Shown here in pieces: positions 47,236-56,369 of a stretch of 64,000 bases of DNA. The notes beneath the pieces are model-generated. The model was not told the origin of the DNA. It ran no database searches and saw nothing but the letters and a program-made list of their open reading frames with translations. The stretch comes from Treponema sp. (GTDB taxonomy: Bacteria > Spirochaetota > Spirochaetia > Treponematales > Treponemataceae): the NCBI GenBank assembly GCA_017464425.1, contig JAFUDX010000007.1:105090-169089 (forward strand), given 5' to 3'. The position numbers and the translations under genes were made by a program. Numbering within the stretch: position 1 is the first letter of the stretch; every line of letters begins with the position of its first letter.

Positions 47236-48260
47236 ATCTGTTCTGTCTTAAAATATCTTATTGAAACTGTGACTTTCATGTACTCAAATTCCTGCTCTGT
47301 TGATGAAGTGTCCTCCCGTGCGATGGATTCGGTTTCAAAATCGTAGGGAATTTTGTAGTCGCTATATGAGGCTTGCGCGGTAAAAAACGGCGCGATTCCG
47401 TAGAGGTCGGATTGCTTGGCTTCTTCGGTTGACCATATTTTTTCTATCAACTCGTAAATCTCCGAAATTGAATAGAATTTGCCGAAATTGTCTCCGCTTC
47501 CAAACAGGGCGACATCCCCATAATCCCGCTTGAATGCATCTGCATCTTCTTGATATGTTGGACGGACGATGCATGTTGCCGTTCCGTTTTTATCGACGGT
47601 CGTTTTCATGCTAAGAATTTGGGCACTCGTTCGTCCATAACTGTAATAAATTGAATAAATGAACGAATATGCGCCCTCTGGCTCTTTCCATGCCTCTTTT
47701 TTTTGGGAGAAGGTTTTGTGGTTTTCGAGCGAAAAATTTCTGATTTGAAAGCACTCTCCGCCATAACCGTCAGTATCTGGCACGCCGCAGGATTGGTAGA
47801 GATACGCGGGGTATGTCACATCGCCTGCTGTTTTGAAATTGCATGAGTAATGCACATATTTTTTTGAAGTGTTGGTTTCGGGATTTTCTTTCCAGATTTT
47901 GTCGAAATAATCGTAAATCGCAGAAATCGAAGAGAATTGTGCCTCAGTCGAAGTTTCCGTATTCGTGCCCGACAGGGTGAGCGTTGCCCGTTCGGCAAAT
48001 TGATTTGAAATGCACTTCGCCACGCCGTCGGTCACAACCGTGATATATTCAGGACCTACAAGGCTGTCGCCGATGCTGTACTCAAGTCGGAATGTGTAGT
48101 CGCTCGGTTCTGCCCATTTGTCTTTGTGTTTGCAGAATGTTTCGTATGAAAAAGACTCGCCTGGGTACGTGCATATTTCTTCTTCAACGCATGAGGAAAA
48201 AAGAAATGAAAAGCCGAGAAAACAAGGCAAAAGACGCAAAAACGAAGAAAGTTTTTTCAT
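47223..48260 (-). CDS. Lipoprotein with two DUF6174-like domains
   Basis: A 345-residue protein. The signal peptide ends in a lipobox with Cys24 (FLFSSCVEE). Two similar halves follow, each beginning with Trp-x-Glu-Pro and Tyr-x-Phe (WAEPSDYTFRLEYS near 50, WKEPEGAYSFIYSIYYS near 190), then a Val-Thr-Val strand, a Cys-Ile strand and a closing SISxIYxxxxKIW helix. This is the DUF6174 pattern in tandem; function is unknown. TATAAT ends 6 nt before the ATG. Its last codons lie in the AGCAGTTAG repeat, suggesting a recently changed C-terminus. Confidence 0.7.
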   Translation of the reverse strand: MKKLSSFLRLLPCFLGFSFLFSSCVEEEICTYPGESFSYETFCKHKDKWAEPSDYTFRLEYSIGDSLVGPEYITVVTDGVAKCISNQFAERATLTLSGTNTETSTEAQFSSISAIYDYFDKIWKENPETNTSKKYVHYSCNFKTAGDVTYPAYLYQSCGVPDTDGYGGECFQIRNFSLENHKTFSQKKEAWKEPEGAYSFIYSIYYSYGRTSAQILSMKTTVDKNGTATCIVRPTYQEDADAFKRDYGDVALFGSGDNFGKFYSISEIYELIEKIWSTEEAKQSDLYGIAPFFTAQASYSDYKIPYDFETESIAREDTSSTEQEFEYMKVTVSIRYFKTEQIPNS

Positions 48261-48300
48261 AATCTTATTATAATCTTAAAAATCTCAGAATGCAAGAGAA

Positions 48301-48335
48301 TTAGCACTTAGCAGTGGGCAGGGAATTGGGAGACA
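48301..48335. repeat. AGCAGTTAG-type simple repeat, second copy
   Basis: TTAGCACTTAGCAGTGGGCA followed by GGGAATTGGGAG, sharing words with the copy at 47195. Confidence 0.5.
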
Positions 48336-48406
48336 TCGGAAAAATTCCTTAAAATCGGTGCAATCTGTGGTTTATCCTTTTTTTATATTCCGTTATACTT
48401 TTCTCT

Positions 48407-49828
48407 ATGGAAACACGAAACATTTTTGAGAATCTCTCTTGTATCGACCACCGCTATTCACTTTCTGAAAAGGCGGCTTTTGACGGACTTTCACAGTACA
48501 TTTCTGAGCAGGCTTCAATCCGCTCGTGCGCCCGCTGTGAGGCGGCTTTGGTAAAGGCTCACTTGAAGGTGCGCGGAACTCTCACCGACGATTTGGCAAA
48601 AACGCTTGACGATGTGGCGGCAAACATCGACCCCGAAGAAGTCTACGCCGAGGAAGAAAAAACAAAGCATAATATCCGTGCGCTCGTCAATGTCATGAAA
48701 ACAAAGGTGAACGCTGAAATCGGGCCGCTCATCCACTTGGGAGCAACTTCGGTCGATATTTTGGACACCGCGTTAAGCTGCCGCATGAGAGATGTCACAA
48801 AAAATGTCGTGTTGCCTGAATTAAAGCAGCTTGAAAAATACCTGTGCGAAATTGCTGAGCGCGAATGCGCAACCCCTCAGGTCGGACGCACGCACGGTCA
48901 GCACGCCGTTCCGATTACATTCGGCTGGAGCATTGCGGAATTCGTCGCCCGCTTGGGAAAATCAATTTTGCGAATCGAAGAATTGAGCAATGATTTGGTC
49001 GGAAAATTGGCGGGTCCTGTCGGAAGCTACAACGGGCCGAGCATGATTGTAAAAGACCCGGAAGAACTTGAACGAATCTACACGGAATTCTTGGGATTGA
49101 AGCCCTCTGAATACTCAAATCAGCTCGTTGAGCCAGAGCATGTTTTGCGCCTCTTGCTTGAAATGAATGTCGCGTTCGGAATCATTGCGAATTTGGCAGA
49201 CGACTTGCGCAACTTGCAGCGAAGTGAAATCGGCGAAGTGTTTGAATATTTCGCCTCAACACAAGTCGGCTCTTCGACCATGCCGCAAAAACGCAATCCG
49301 TGGAACAGCGAGCATGTCAAATCTTTGTGGAAAGCAATGTGCCCGCGCGTAATCACTTTCTATATGGACCAAATTTCTGAACATCAGCGCGACCTCACGA
49401 ACTCGGCAAGCCAGCGATTCATCGCGGACTATGTTTCGGGCTTTACAATGGCAGTCGCCCGCATGAACTCTGTCGTAAAAGGCTTACAGGCAGACAAAGA
49501 AGGCATGGCGCGAAACTTGCAGGGAGCGGGCGGAAAGGTCAAGGGCGGCGTTCTTGCTGAACCCGCATACATTCTTCTCGGAGAAGCGGGCGTGAATGAT
49601 GGGCACGAAGTTATCCGCAAAATCACGCTTGAAGCCGAAAAGAGCGGAAAGACTTTCTTTGAAGTCCTCAAAACGCACGAAGAAGCCTTCGCAAAAATTA
49701 CCGCACAACTCGAAAAGCTCGGAATCGAAAATCCCGCGACCTTCTTTGAAAACCCAGCGAACTACTGTGGCTTAGCTGCTGTTAAGAGCAAACGGCTCGC
49801 ACAGAAATACAAGGAATTAATGAAGTAA
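48407..49828 (+). CDS. purB: Adenylosuccinate lyase
   Basis: A 473-residue fumarase-superfamily enzyme acting twice in purine synthesis. The signature is SSTMPQKRNPWNSEHV; catalytic His regions are GRTHGQHAVP and LGATSVDILDTA. The length suits the class with a long C-terminal domain. TATACT ends 7 nt before the ATG and no Shine-Dalgarno is seen. The 3' end overlaps the macrodomain gene by 12 bp, convergent. Confidence 0.96.
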   Translation: METRNIFENLSCIDHRYSLSEKAAFDGLSQYISEQASIRSCARCEAALVKAHLKVRGTLTDDLAKTLDDVAANIDPEEVYAEEEKTKHNIRALVNVMKTKVNAEIGPLIHLGATSVDILDTALSCRMRDVTKNVVLPELKQLEKYLCEIAERECATPQVGRTHGQHAVPITFGWSIAEFVARLGKSILRIEELSNDLVGKLAGPVGSYNGPSMIVKDPEELERIYTEFLGLKPSEYSNQLVEPEHVLRLLLEMNVAFGIIANLADDLRNLQRSEIGEVFEYFASTQVGSSTMPQKRNPWNSEHVKSLWKAMCPRVITFYMDQISEHQRDLTNSASQRFIADYVSGFTMAVARMNSVVKGLQADKEGMARNLQGAGGKVKGGVLAEPAYILLGEAGVNDGHEVIRKITLEAEKSGKTFFEVLKTHEEAFAKITAQLEKLGIENPATFFENPANYCGLAAVKSKRLAQKYKELMK

Positions 49829-50590
49829 TTCCTTATAAATCATTTCGTCTTTTTCGCTGAACACGTTAAAGACGACTTTGATGCCGCTCTGATTCGCTTT
49901 TTTCCATTCTTCTACGGTGGAAACGGCGATACGGGCGGCTTTTTCTTGCGGAAAACGGAACACGCCTGTTGAAATACAGCAGAACGCGATTGACTCAACG
50001 CCGTTTTCGCTCGCCAACTCTAAGCACTTTTTGTAGCAACTGCTGAGCAAGTCGCAGTCTTTTTGCGTAAGTTCACCGTAAATAATCGGGCCAACGGTGT
50101 GCAAAACATAATCGCACGGCAAGTTGAAGGCGGGCGTGATTTTTGCCTGTCCCGTCGGCTCTTCATGCCCTTGTTTTTGCATGATTTGGGCACAAACGGC
50201 TCGAAGCTGGATTCCTGCGAATGTGTGAATGCAGTTGTCAATGCAGGCATGGCACGGCTGCCAACATCCCGTCATGCCAGAATTCGCCGCGTTCACGATT
50301 GCGCCAACTTTGAGCGTGGTGATGTCGCCGCGCCAGAGATACAAATCAGTGCGCACGGGAGTTAAATCGGCAATATCGGTGATTCTGTGACTTTCATTCA
50401 CTTTGCGTAAATACTCGTCTTGGATTTTCAAGAATTCTTCGCTTGCAGGAATCGGCTCGCGCACATTCATGAGCGAACGCAAAAGATGCTTTTGACCTTC
50501 TTCATCTTTGGGGATTTCAGTTTTTTTCCATTTCGGATGCTCTGCCAAAAGATATTCGATTAAAAAAATCCGTCGTTCCGTTTGTGTCAT
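49817..50590 (-). CDS. Zinc macrodomain protein-ADP-ribose hydrolase
   Basis: A 257-residue protein. An N-terminal helical extension (about 1-75) precedes a macrodomain: WRGDITTLKVGAIVNAANSG, then GCWQPCHACIDNCIHTFAG, whose Cys/His residues match the zinc-containing macrodomain class, and YVLHTVGPI. Members reverse protein ADP-ribosylation and often stand beside a SirTM transferase. No such partner is near, so the substrate is open. GAGGT precedes the ATG. Confidence 0.88.
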   Translation of the reverse strand: MTQTERRIFLIEYLLAEHPKWKKTEIPKDEEGQKHLLRSLMNVREPIPASEEFLKIQDEYLRKVNESHRITDIADLTPVRTDLYLWRGDITTLKVGAIVNAANSGMTGCWQPCHACIDNCIHTFAGIQLRAVCAQIMQKQGHEEPTGQAKITPAFNLPCDYVLHTVGPIIYGELTQKDCDLLSSCYKKCLELASENGVESIAFCCISTGVFRFPQEKAARIAVSTVEEWKKANQSGIKVVFNVFSEKDEMIYKELLH

Positions 50591-50667
50591 AGGTTACCTC
50601 GCTTCCCTCTTCATTTCTCGCATTGCTTTTTCTAATTTATCACATTTTTTTTGCCGATAAAAGACAC

Positions 50668-51807
50668 ATGGAGATAATTAGTTTCGTAGGTTCTTCTGCA
50701 CCCGCTAAAAAAAGGTATTCTGGTCCTTCATTTACCATGCCTAATTTTCCTAAACTTGCGTTGAATACGGCGAGTTCCAAGACCGAACGCCAGTTTACGC
50801 TTGCGGGGCTTTCTCAGATTTTTCATACCGTTGTTTTTCTCAGCGTCCTTGTGATTGTTCCTGTCACGATTTTTAATGTCCTTACTTTTTTTGAAACTCA
50901 TGCATCTTCTCTTTCCCTTGATTTTTCTTCAGATTATGAATTTGAGGCGTTGAATTCGGCAATGTCTCGCTTTGCGATGGACGGAACGCTTTCGGACAAT
51001 GTTGATGAGAACGGAAATGTTTTGGGCGAGGACGGCTCTGTGCTTACCGCGTCAAATGTGGGCTTGGGTGAGGCAGTTACCTTCCAAACTTACACGGTAA
51101 AGGCAGGCGATTCAATCAGCACGATTTCTCGGAAATTCGGATTGTCAAATATTTCGACCTTAATTGCGGTCAATGATATTTCAAATGTCCGCACGCTTCG
51201 TTCTGGACAGAAACTGAAGATTCCTTCGACGGATGGGCTTGTTCATACGGTTGTGGCGGGTGAATCGTTGAACGCTCTTTCTGTTAAATATCATGTGAGC
51301 GTTGAAGAACTTTTGGATGCGAATGACTTGGACAGCGATACTCTTTCAAAAGGCATGCAGTTATTTATTCCAGGCGCAAAACTTGATGCAACTTCACTCA
51401 AAAAGGCGATGGGTGAGCTGTTTGTCTATCCGATTACCGCAAATTGGCGGCTTACTTCTCGCTTTGGACCAAGAAAAGATCCGTTTACTGGCGTGGCGTC
51501 AAGTCACACGGGAATTGACATGGCTTGTCCGACGGGTACTCCGATTCGGGCGGCGATGAGCGGCACGGTTGTTCATGCAGGCTGGTCGAACATTTTTGGA
51601 AATTACATCATCATCAATCACGGAAACGGCTATCAAAGTCTCTACGGTCATATGTCAAAGATTCTTGTAAAAAAAGGACAGGCTGTAGATTCAAGCACAA
51701 AAATCGGCTTGGTCGGCTCAACTGGCTATTCAACGGGACCTCATTTGCATTTTACGGTCTATAAGAACGGAAAATTGGTTGATCCGCTCACCTTGCTGAA
51801 AAAATAG
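50668..51807 (+). CDS. LysM/M23 family metallopeptidase
   Basis: A 379-residue envelope protein. A cytosolic N-terminus is followed by one membrane helix (about 48-75), an acidic linker, two LysM repeats (YTVKAGDSISTISRKFG and HTVVAGESLNALSVKYHV) and an M23 peptidase domain with HTGID, the GNYIIINHGNGYQSLYGHM block and HLHF. All zinc and catalytic His/Asp are present, so it is probably an active peptidoglycan endopeptidase. ATG 50668 is chosen because the following residues have the expected cytosolic tail length; an earlier ATG at 50623 exists. Confidence 0.92.
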   Translation: MEIISFVGSSAPAKKRYSGPSFTMPNFPKLALNTASSKTERQFTLAGLSQIFHTVVFLSVLVIVPVTIFNVLTFFETHASSLSLDFSSDYEFEALNSAMSRFAMDGTLSDNVDENGNVLGEDGSVLTASNVGLGEAVTFQTYTVKAGDSISTISRKFGLSNISTLIAVNDISNVRTLRSGQKLKIPSTDGLVHTVVAGESLNALSVKYHVSVEELLDANDLDSDTLSKGMQLFIPGAKLDATSLKKAMGELFVYPITANWRLTSRFGPRKDPFTGVASSHTGIDMACPTGTPIRAAMSGTVVHAGWSNIFGNYIIINHGNGYQSLYGHMSKILVKKGQAVDSSTKIGLVGSTGYSTGPHLHFTVYKNGKLVDPLTLLKK

Positions 51808-51850
51808 TTTCTAATTCTTGTTTTTGTGTTATAATAATTTTGAGGCTCTT

Positions 51851-52090
51851 ATGAATTTTGTATGCGTTTGTACTAATTGCAGAAAAACGATTGAAAAAGA
51901 TTTTTTATATTGTCCCTGGTGTGGCACTCAGAATACCGAACCAAGCGACAACGCTGTTCTCGAAACGGTTTTCAGCCAGCTTGAAGCCAAGCAATGCACT
52001 GACAGAATCACACGAATCAAAAAAATCGAAACAAAAATCGCAGAAATAGAGCGAGGACTAGAGGAGTTGGCGAAGAGGAATCAGGAGTGA
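51851..52090 (+). CDS. Small zinc-ribbon/coiled-coil protein
   Basis: A 79-residue protein: an N-terminal zinc ribbon (CTNCRK...CPWCG) and a C-terminal helix likely to form a coiled coil (ITRIKKIETKIAEIERGLEE). The function is unknown. GAGG lies 5 nt before the ATG, with TATAAT further upstream. The repeat-like tail leads directly into the next gene. Confidence 0.65.
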   Translation: MNFVCVCTNCRKTIEKDFLYCPWCGTQNTEPSDNAVLETVFSQLEAKQCTDRITRIKKIETKIAEIERGLEELAKRNQE

Positions 52091-52100
52091 GAAATCAGGA

Positions 52101-54425
52101 ATGAGAAGTCAGAAATCAGAAATCAAAAATCAAAAAAAAAATCTCACATCTCACACCTCTTTTCTGTCTTCTTCTTTCTTCCTGCTTTTTTCTTTCTTCT
52201 CTCTTCTGCCGCTTTGCAGTGCAGTTAAATTTGAAAATCCACAGATAAACAGTGAAAGCAAATATCTGTTTACGGTTGAGCACAATCTTGGCGGAACCGT
52301 TCCATATAAAACGCTCTTTATGGGCGACGCGTCTGCTATGGAAACCACTCGGATTTTGACCTGTTTTCCAGAGCGCATGGAACTGCTTTCGGGTGGCTCT
52401 GTTTTGCAAGTGCGCAATCGGTATGGCACGGCACGCTATTCTGTGACTGATTCCACACTTTCTTGGGTAAAACGCGAAGATTCAATTCCTGCCGAAGCAA
52501 AAGCCATGCTGCCACAGGCGGTAAGTCCTGACGGAAAATGGGCATGCTATGTCAAAAAAACAGATGCGGCGACTGGCAAACTCTTCCTCAAAAATATGTC
52601 TACGCTCGAAGAATTTTTGCTCAACGACAAATGCGACTTCGATTTTGATGAAGTGCCTGCAAAATGGGCGGGCGACGGAAGCGTTTTTGTGTACGAAAAG
52701 GGCGGAAATCTGTATTTTGGCGATCCCAAAGCCGTGTACCAGAAAGTGCAAATGGACGAAGAATTCCGAAAAATCGGTGAGGGCACGATTAACTGCGTCA
52801 CATGGGCTTCTTCAAAATATCTCTTCTATATAAATCGTGATTTGGTTTATAAAATCAGCTCAAAAGAATTGTACACGCGCGGGCTCTATTCGCAGATGGT
52901 CGGAATCGGAATCGTGGTGGGCAGGTTGCCGCTTGGCTTTAACGGGCGCAAAGATAAATTCTGGGTCAACTCGCTTTTAAATCAAATCGTTACTATCAAT
53001 TCAAATTCGGTTATTTCAAGCTATAAAATCAACGGAACGGCTTCTTCATCATACCTCACGAGCGTATATTCAAAACCCTTTAAAGATTTGGCTTCTTCCG
53101 CCGTTGATTATGATATTTTCTTTTGCACGGATGGAAGTCAGATTCTGTGGGTGAATGTCATCAATCTAAATGATGGCAAACGAAATTCCATCGTATACCG
53201 TCTTTCTTCAGAACTCAAAGAATTGATTCGCGTCGAGAATGCCACGCATCCGCTGCTTTCCCCTGACGGTCGGAAAATTGCGTTTGCTTCTCAAAAATTT
53301 GCCTTTGTGTATGATTTAGGCTCCTGGTTTGAGCTTGGTCGTCTTACGGGCGAAAAAGTGTACTCATTTGCATGGGCAAGCCCCACCGTGCTGTATGTTG
53401 GCGGTGAGTCGACAGTTCGAGAATGGAAGATGGAAAACAACCGCTTCCAAAAAGACGGAAAAATGATTTTTCTTTCTGCCGTTGGTGTTGCGTTTTGGAA
53501 GCCGAATGCCGAAAACATTGTGTGTGCGCAAAGTGCAGTCAACAAAGCGACTTTTTATGATTACGATCCGTTTAAGAATGTTTGGCAGACGAGCCCTGAA
53601 GATTCGCGGACATCTTTTGAATTCATGAAAAAGGCTGAAACCACCGCATATGCCGTTCAAAATGCACATTACCGCGTGTACACGGGTCTTACCGATAACA
53701 AACTGTACGAAAACGCGCTCTATATTCGCAATTTTGCCGGTATGGGAAAATCATATGCCGTGTACCCTGATACGATTAAGCCATCCGATGAGCGAAAAAA
53801 GGTCGCCCTCATTTTTGATGCCGTTGACAATGCCGAAGGACTTACGCATATTCTTGCCGTTCTTTCTGGTTACAATATCAAAGCGACATTCTTTTTAAAT
53901 GGTGAATTTATTCGCCGCTATCCGCAAGAGTGCAAGCAGATTATTGAAAGCGGTCATGACTGTGCCTCCATGTATTTTTCTGTCGCTGACTTAACCGAAA
54001 AAGGCTTTATCATCGATGAAGATTTTATCAGGCGCGGTTTGGCCCGCAATGAAGACGAATTTTTTGCGGCAACAGGCAGGGAACTTTCTTTGCTCTGGCA
54101 CGCACCGTTTTACAAGGCAAATACACAGATAAAAAAAGCGGGAGAGGCGAGCGGCTATCGCTATGTCGAAGCGGGGCGGCTTGCTTTGGACACTTACACG
54201 CTCGAAAAAGCCGCTGACGGCAAAAAATGGTATCTTGGCGCAAAAGATTTGGTCAAGCTGTATGTCGATAATGCCGAGCCGAATATGATTATTCCGATTG
54301 CGGTGGGAATTTCTGACGGCACACGAAAAGATTTTCTCTGGGAAAAACTTTCGCTTTTGATTGGGGATTTCCTTGATGAGGGCTATGAATTTGACCTCGT
54401 GCGAAAAATCGAAAAACTGCCGTAA
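52101..54425 (+). CDS. Beta-propeller protein with degenerate NodB (polysaccharide deacetylase-like) domain
   Basis: A 774-residue exported protein. A signal-like hydrophobic segment (LSSSFFLLFSFFSLLPLCSA) precedes a WD40/TolB-like propeller (about 50-520; e.g. LLSPDGRKIAFASQ). The C-terminal 210 residues follow the NodB fold: VALIFDAVDN at the place of TFDDG, IKATFFLNG, SGHDCASMYF where the metal His pair should be, and LLWHAPFY. The second catalytic Asp and the His-x3-5-His pair are not conserved, so deacetylase activity is doubtful. The first dozen codons read an AATCAGAAAT-type simple repeat, so the start is uncertain. Confidence 0.75.
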   Translation: MRSQKSEIKNQKKNLTSHTSFLSSSFFLLFSFFSLLPLCSAVKFENPQINSESKYLFTVEHNLGGTVPYKTLFMGDASAMETTRILTCFPERMELLSGGSVLQVRNRYGTARYSVTDSTLSWVKREDSIPAEAKAMLPQAVSPDGKWACYVKKTDAATGKLFLKNMSTLEEFLLNDKCDFDFDEVPAKWAGDGSVFVYEKGGNLYFGDPKAVYQKVQMDEEFRKIGEGTINCVTWASSKYLFYINRDLVYKISSKELYTRGLYSQMVGIGIVVGRLPLGFNGRKDKFWVNSLLNQIVTINSNSVISSYKINGTASSSYLTSVYSKPFKDLASSAVDYDIFFCTDGSQILWVNVINLNDGKRNSIVYRLSSELKELIRVENATHPLLSPDGRKIAFASQKFAFVYDLGSWFELGRLTGEKVYSFAWASPTVLYVGGESTVREWKMENNRFQKDGKMIFLSAVGVAFWKPNAENIVCAQSAVNKATFYDYDPFKNVWQTSPEDSRTSFEFMKKAETTAYAVQNAHYRVYTGLTDNKLYENALYIRNFAGMGKSYAVYPDTIKPSDERKKVALIFDAVDNAEGLTHILAVLSGYNIKATFFLNGEFIRRYPQECKQIIESGHDCASMYFSVADLTEKGFIIDEDFIRRGLARNEDEFFAATGRELSLLWHAPFYKANTQIKKAGEASGYRYVEAGRLALDTYTLEKAADGKKWYLGAKDLVKLYVDNAEPNMIIPIAVGISDGTRKDFLWEKLSLLIGDFLDEGYEFDLVRKIEKLP

Positions 54426-54440
54426 TGATGCAAAAGGAAC

Positions 54441-55361
54441 CTAGCTTTTTTGCGGTCTTTTTAAATGAGCTTTAAAATAGCCAAGCACATCTTGCTTTGA
54501 AACAATCAAGCACACGATAATCATCAAGCCGGTAATCAGTTTGAGATCATTTGCGTTCATGCCGATGTTGTAGCCGTATCTTCGGGCAAGGAACATGAGC
54601 GCACGGTAAATAATGGAGCCGAGCAGCACGCGGAATGTTTGGAATCCGATTTTGTTTGAGCGAATCACGAATTCACCGAGCATGAGCGAAGCCAGTCCTG
54701 AAACCACAACGCCGCTTCCGCTTCCGACATCAGAAAATCCAGAGTACATCGCAAACAATGCGCCGCTTAATGATGCCAATCCATCGCCAAAGCAGATTCC
54801 CACGCCACGAACAACGCGCGGATCTACGCCCTGTGAAATCACCATCTGAGGATTGCTTCCTAATGCGCCCATCGTAAGACCAAAATCAGTGGAGAAAAAC
54901 AGATTTAAAATGACGAGCAGGATTCCCACAAAAATCAAAAGAAAGATGACGATTCCCCAATCGGGTGAAACGGTGGCAAAATGTGCCTTCATAAGTGTTT
55001 TGATATTTGAAAAAATTGTTGGAACTCTGAGCAACGAGACATTTGCCTGATTTGACATGACCCGCAAATTGACGGAATAGAGCATTGTCATCATCAAAAT
55101 GCCGGCAAGCAAATCGGGAATTCTGAGTTTTGTATAAATGATGGTGGTAAAAAGGCCTGCAAAAAGCCCCGCGCAAAAGGCAATAAAAAGAGCGAGTGAA
55201 GGCGAAAGCCCGTGCGTAAGGCATGCGGCAAGCACACACGCGCCGAGCGGAAATGAACCATCCACCGTCATGTCGCAGAAATTCAGGACGCGGAATGTCA
55301 TAAAAACGCCCAGAACCATAATGCCAAAAATCAAACCTTCGATAAGAATACCCTGAATCAT
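54441..55361 (-). CDS. ABC transporter permease, BPD2/TrpY-like family
   Basis: A 306-residue protein with about eight membrane helices and the branched-chain-type permease pattern: NFCDMTVDGSFPLGA near the N-terminus, and GVGICFGDGLASLSGALFAM. The family works with a periplasmic ABC_sub_bind lipoprotein and an ATPase, usually for aromatic or sulfur amino acids. Neither partner is adjacent. The start lies one base after the metA stop, so it is cotranscribed with metA, which hints at methionine-linked transport; this is inference. ATG 55361 is chosen from alignment of the first helix. Confidence 0.8.
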   Translation of the reverse strand: MIQGILIEGLIFGIMVLGVFMTFRVLNFCDMTVDGSFPLGACVLAACLTHGLSPSLALFIAFCAGLFAGLFTTIIYTKLRIPDLLAGILMMTMLYSVNLRVMSNQANVSLLRVPTIFSNIKTLMKAHFATVSPDWGIVIFLLIFVGILLVILNLFFSTDFGLTMGALGSNPQMVISQGVDPRVVRGVGICFGDGLASLSGALFAMYSGFSDVGSGSGVVVSGLASLMLGEFVIRSNKIGFQTFRVLLGSIIYRALMFLARRYGYNIGMNANDLKLITGLMIIVCLIVSKQDVLGYFKAHLKRPQKS

Positions 55362-55362
55362 A

Positions 55363-56298
55363 TTACAATCCTGCGTCAAAATAGCCGTTGTTAAAGAAAT
55401 CGTACGGCGTTTCCTGGTACACATAGTAATTGAGCCAGTTTGAATAGAAAAGATGCGCCGTACTTCGCCAGGTGTTTTTGGGAGAGCTCGTGCGGTCATC
55501 GTTCGGGAAGTAATTCTGTGGAATGTCTATCGGAAGTTTTTTGTTCACATCGCGCCAGTATTCGTGGGCAAGCGTTTCGGTGTCGTATTCCAAATGCCCC
55601 ATCATAAAGATTGAGCGGTCATCCTTTGACTTTGAGAGCGTGACTTCGCCTTCTGCATTTTCGGCGAGAATGATTAAATCCTGCTCAGCTTCAATCAATT
55701 TACGGTTTACAGTGGTATGGCGGCTTGTAGGAACGGGGAAAATGTCATCAAAACCGCGCATGAGCGGATCTGACTTGACCGTCCGCATATTCGGTAAAAT
55801 GCCGAAGAGCTTTTTGGGAAGCGGCGTTTTTTGAATTCCGTAATTGTAGTACAGACCTGCCTGTGCTCCCCAGCAGATGTAAAGCGTGGAGAAGACATTT
55901 TCTTTGGCATAGTCCATGATTTTGCAGAGTTCGTTCCAGTAATCGACCTGCTCAAAAGGCATTTGCTCAACTGGCGCACCCGTGATAATCATGCCGTCGT
56001 AGCGGTTGTTGTAGAGTTCGCTTGAAGGAATGTAGAATTTTTCTAAATGCTCGCCTGAAACATGCGTGGACTCGTGAGCTTCCATGCGGACAAGCGAAAT
56101 GTCGATTTGAAGCGGCGTGTTTCCGAGCAGGCGCAAAAGCTGGGTTTCAGTGGCTTCTTTGGTGGGCATGAGGTTTACGATTGCGATTTTGAGCGGTCGG
56201 ATGTCCTGCGTGGCAGCGCGTTTTTCTGTCATCACGAAGATGTTTTCGTTTTCGAGAATGCTTCTTGCTGGCAAATCAGATTGTATTCGTATAGGCAT
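55363..56298 (-). CDS. metA: Homoserine O-acetyltransferase (MetA family)
   Basis: A 311-residue enzyme activating homoserine for methionine synthesis. Conserved blocks: MPIRIQSDLPARSILENENI at the N-terminus, QDIRPLKIAIVNLMPTKEAT, ITGAPVEQMPFEQVDYW, and the nucleophile Cys142 in YICWGAQAGLYY. Residue 111 is Glu, which in characterised MetA proteins specifies acetyl-CoA instead of succinyl-CoA (Gly in E. coli). So the common annotation homoserine O-succinyltransferase is probably wrong for this protein. It leads an operon with the ABC permease. Confidence 0.92.
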   Translation of the reverse strand: MPIRIQSDLPARSILENENIFVMTEKRAATQDIRPLKIAIVNLMPTKEATETQLLRLLGNTPLQIDISLVRMEAHESTHVSGEHLEKFYIPSSELYNNRYDGMIITGAPVEQMPFEQVDYWNELCKIMDYAKENVFSTLYICWGAQAGLYYNYGIQKTPLPKKLFGILPNMRTVKSDPLMRGFDDIFPVPTSRHTTVNRKLIEAEQDLIILAENAEGEVTLSKSKDDRSIFMMGHLEYDTETLAHEYWRDVNKKLPIDIPQNYFPNDDRTSSPKNTWRSTAHLFYSNWLNYYVYQETPYDFFNNGYFDAGL

Positions 56299-56369
56299 GA
56301 CCGCCCCACCTTTTTTGTACTATTTCGCATAGTGTAGCAAAAAATGTATTTTTTTGCTATATTTATTTT

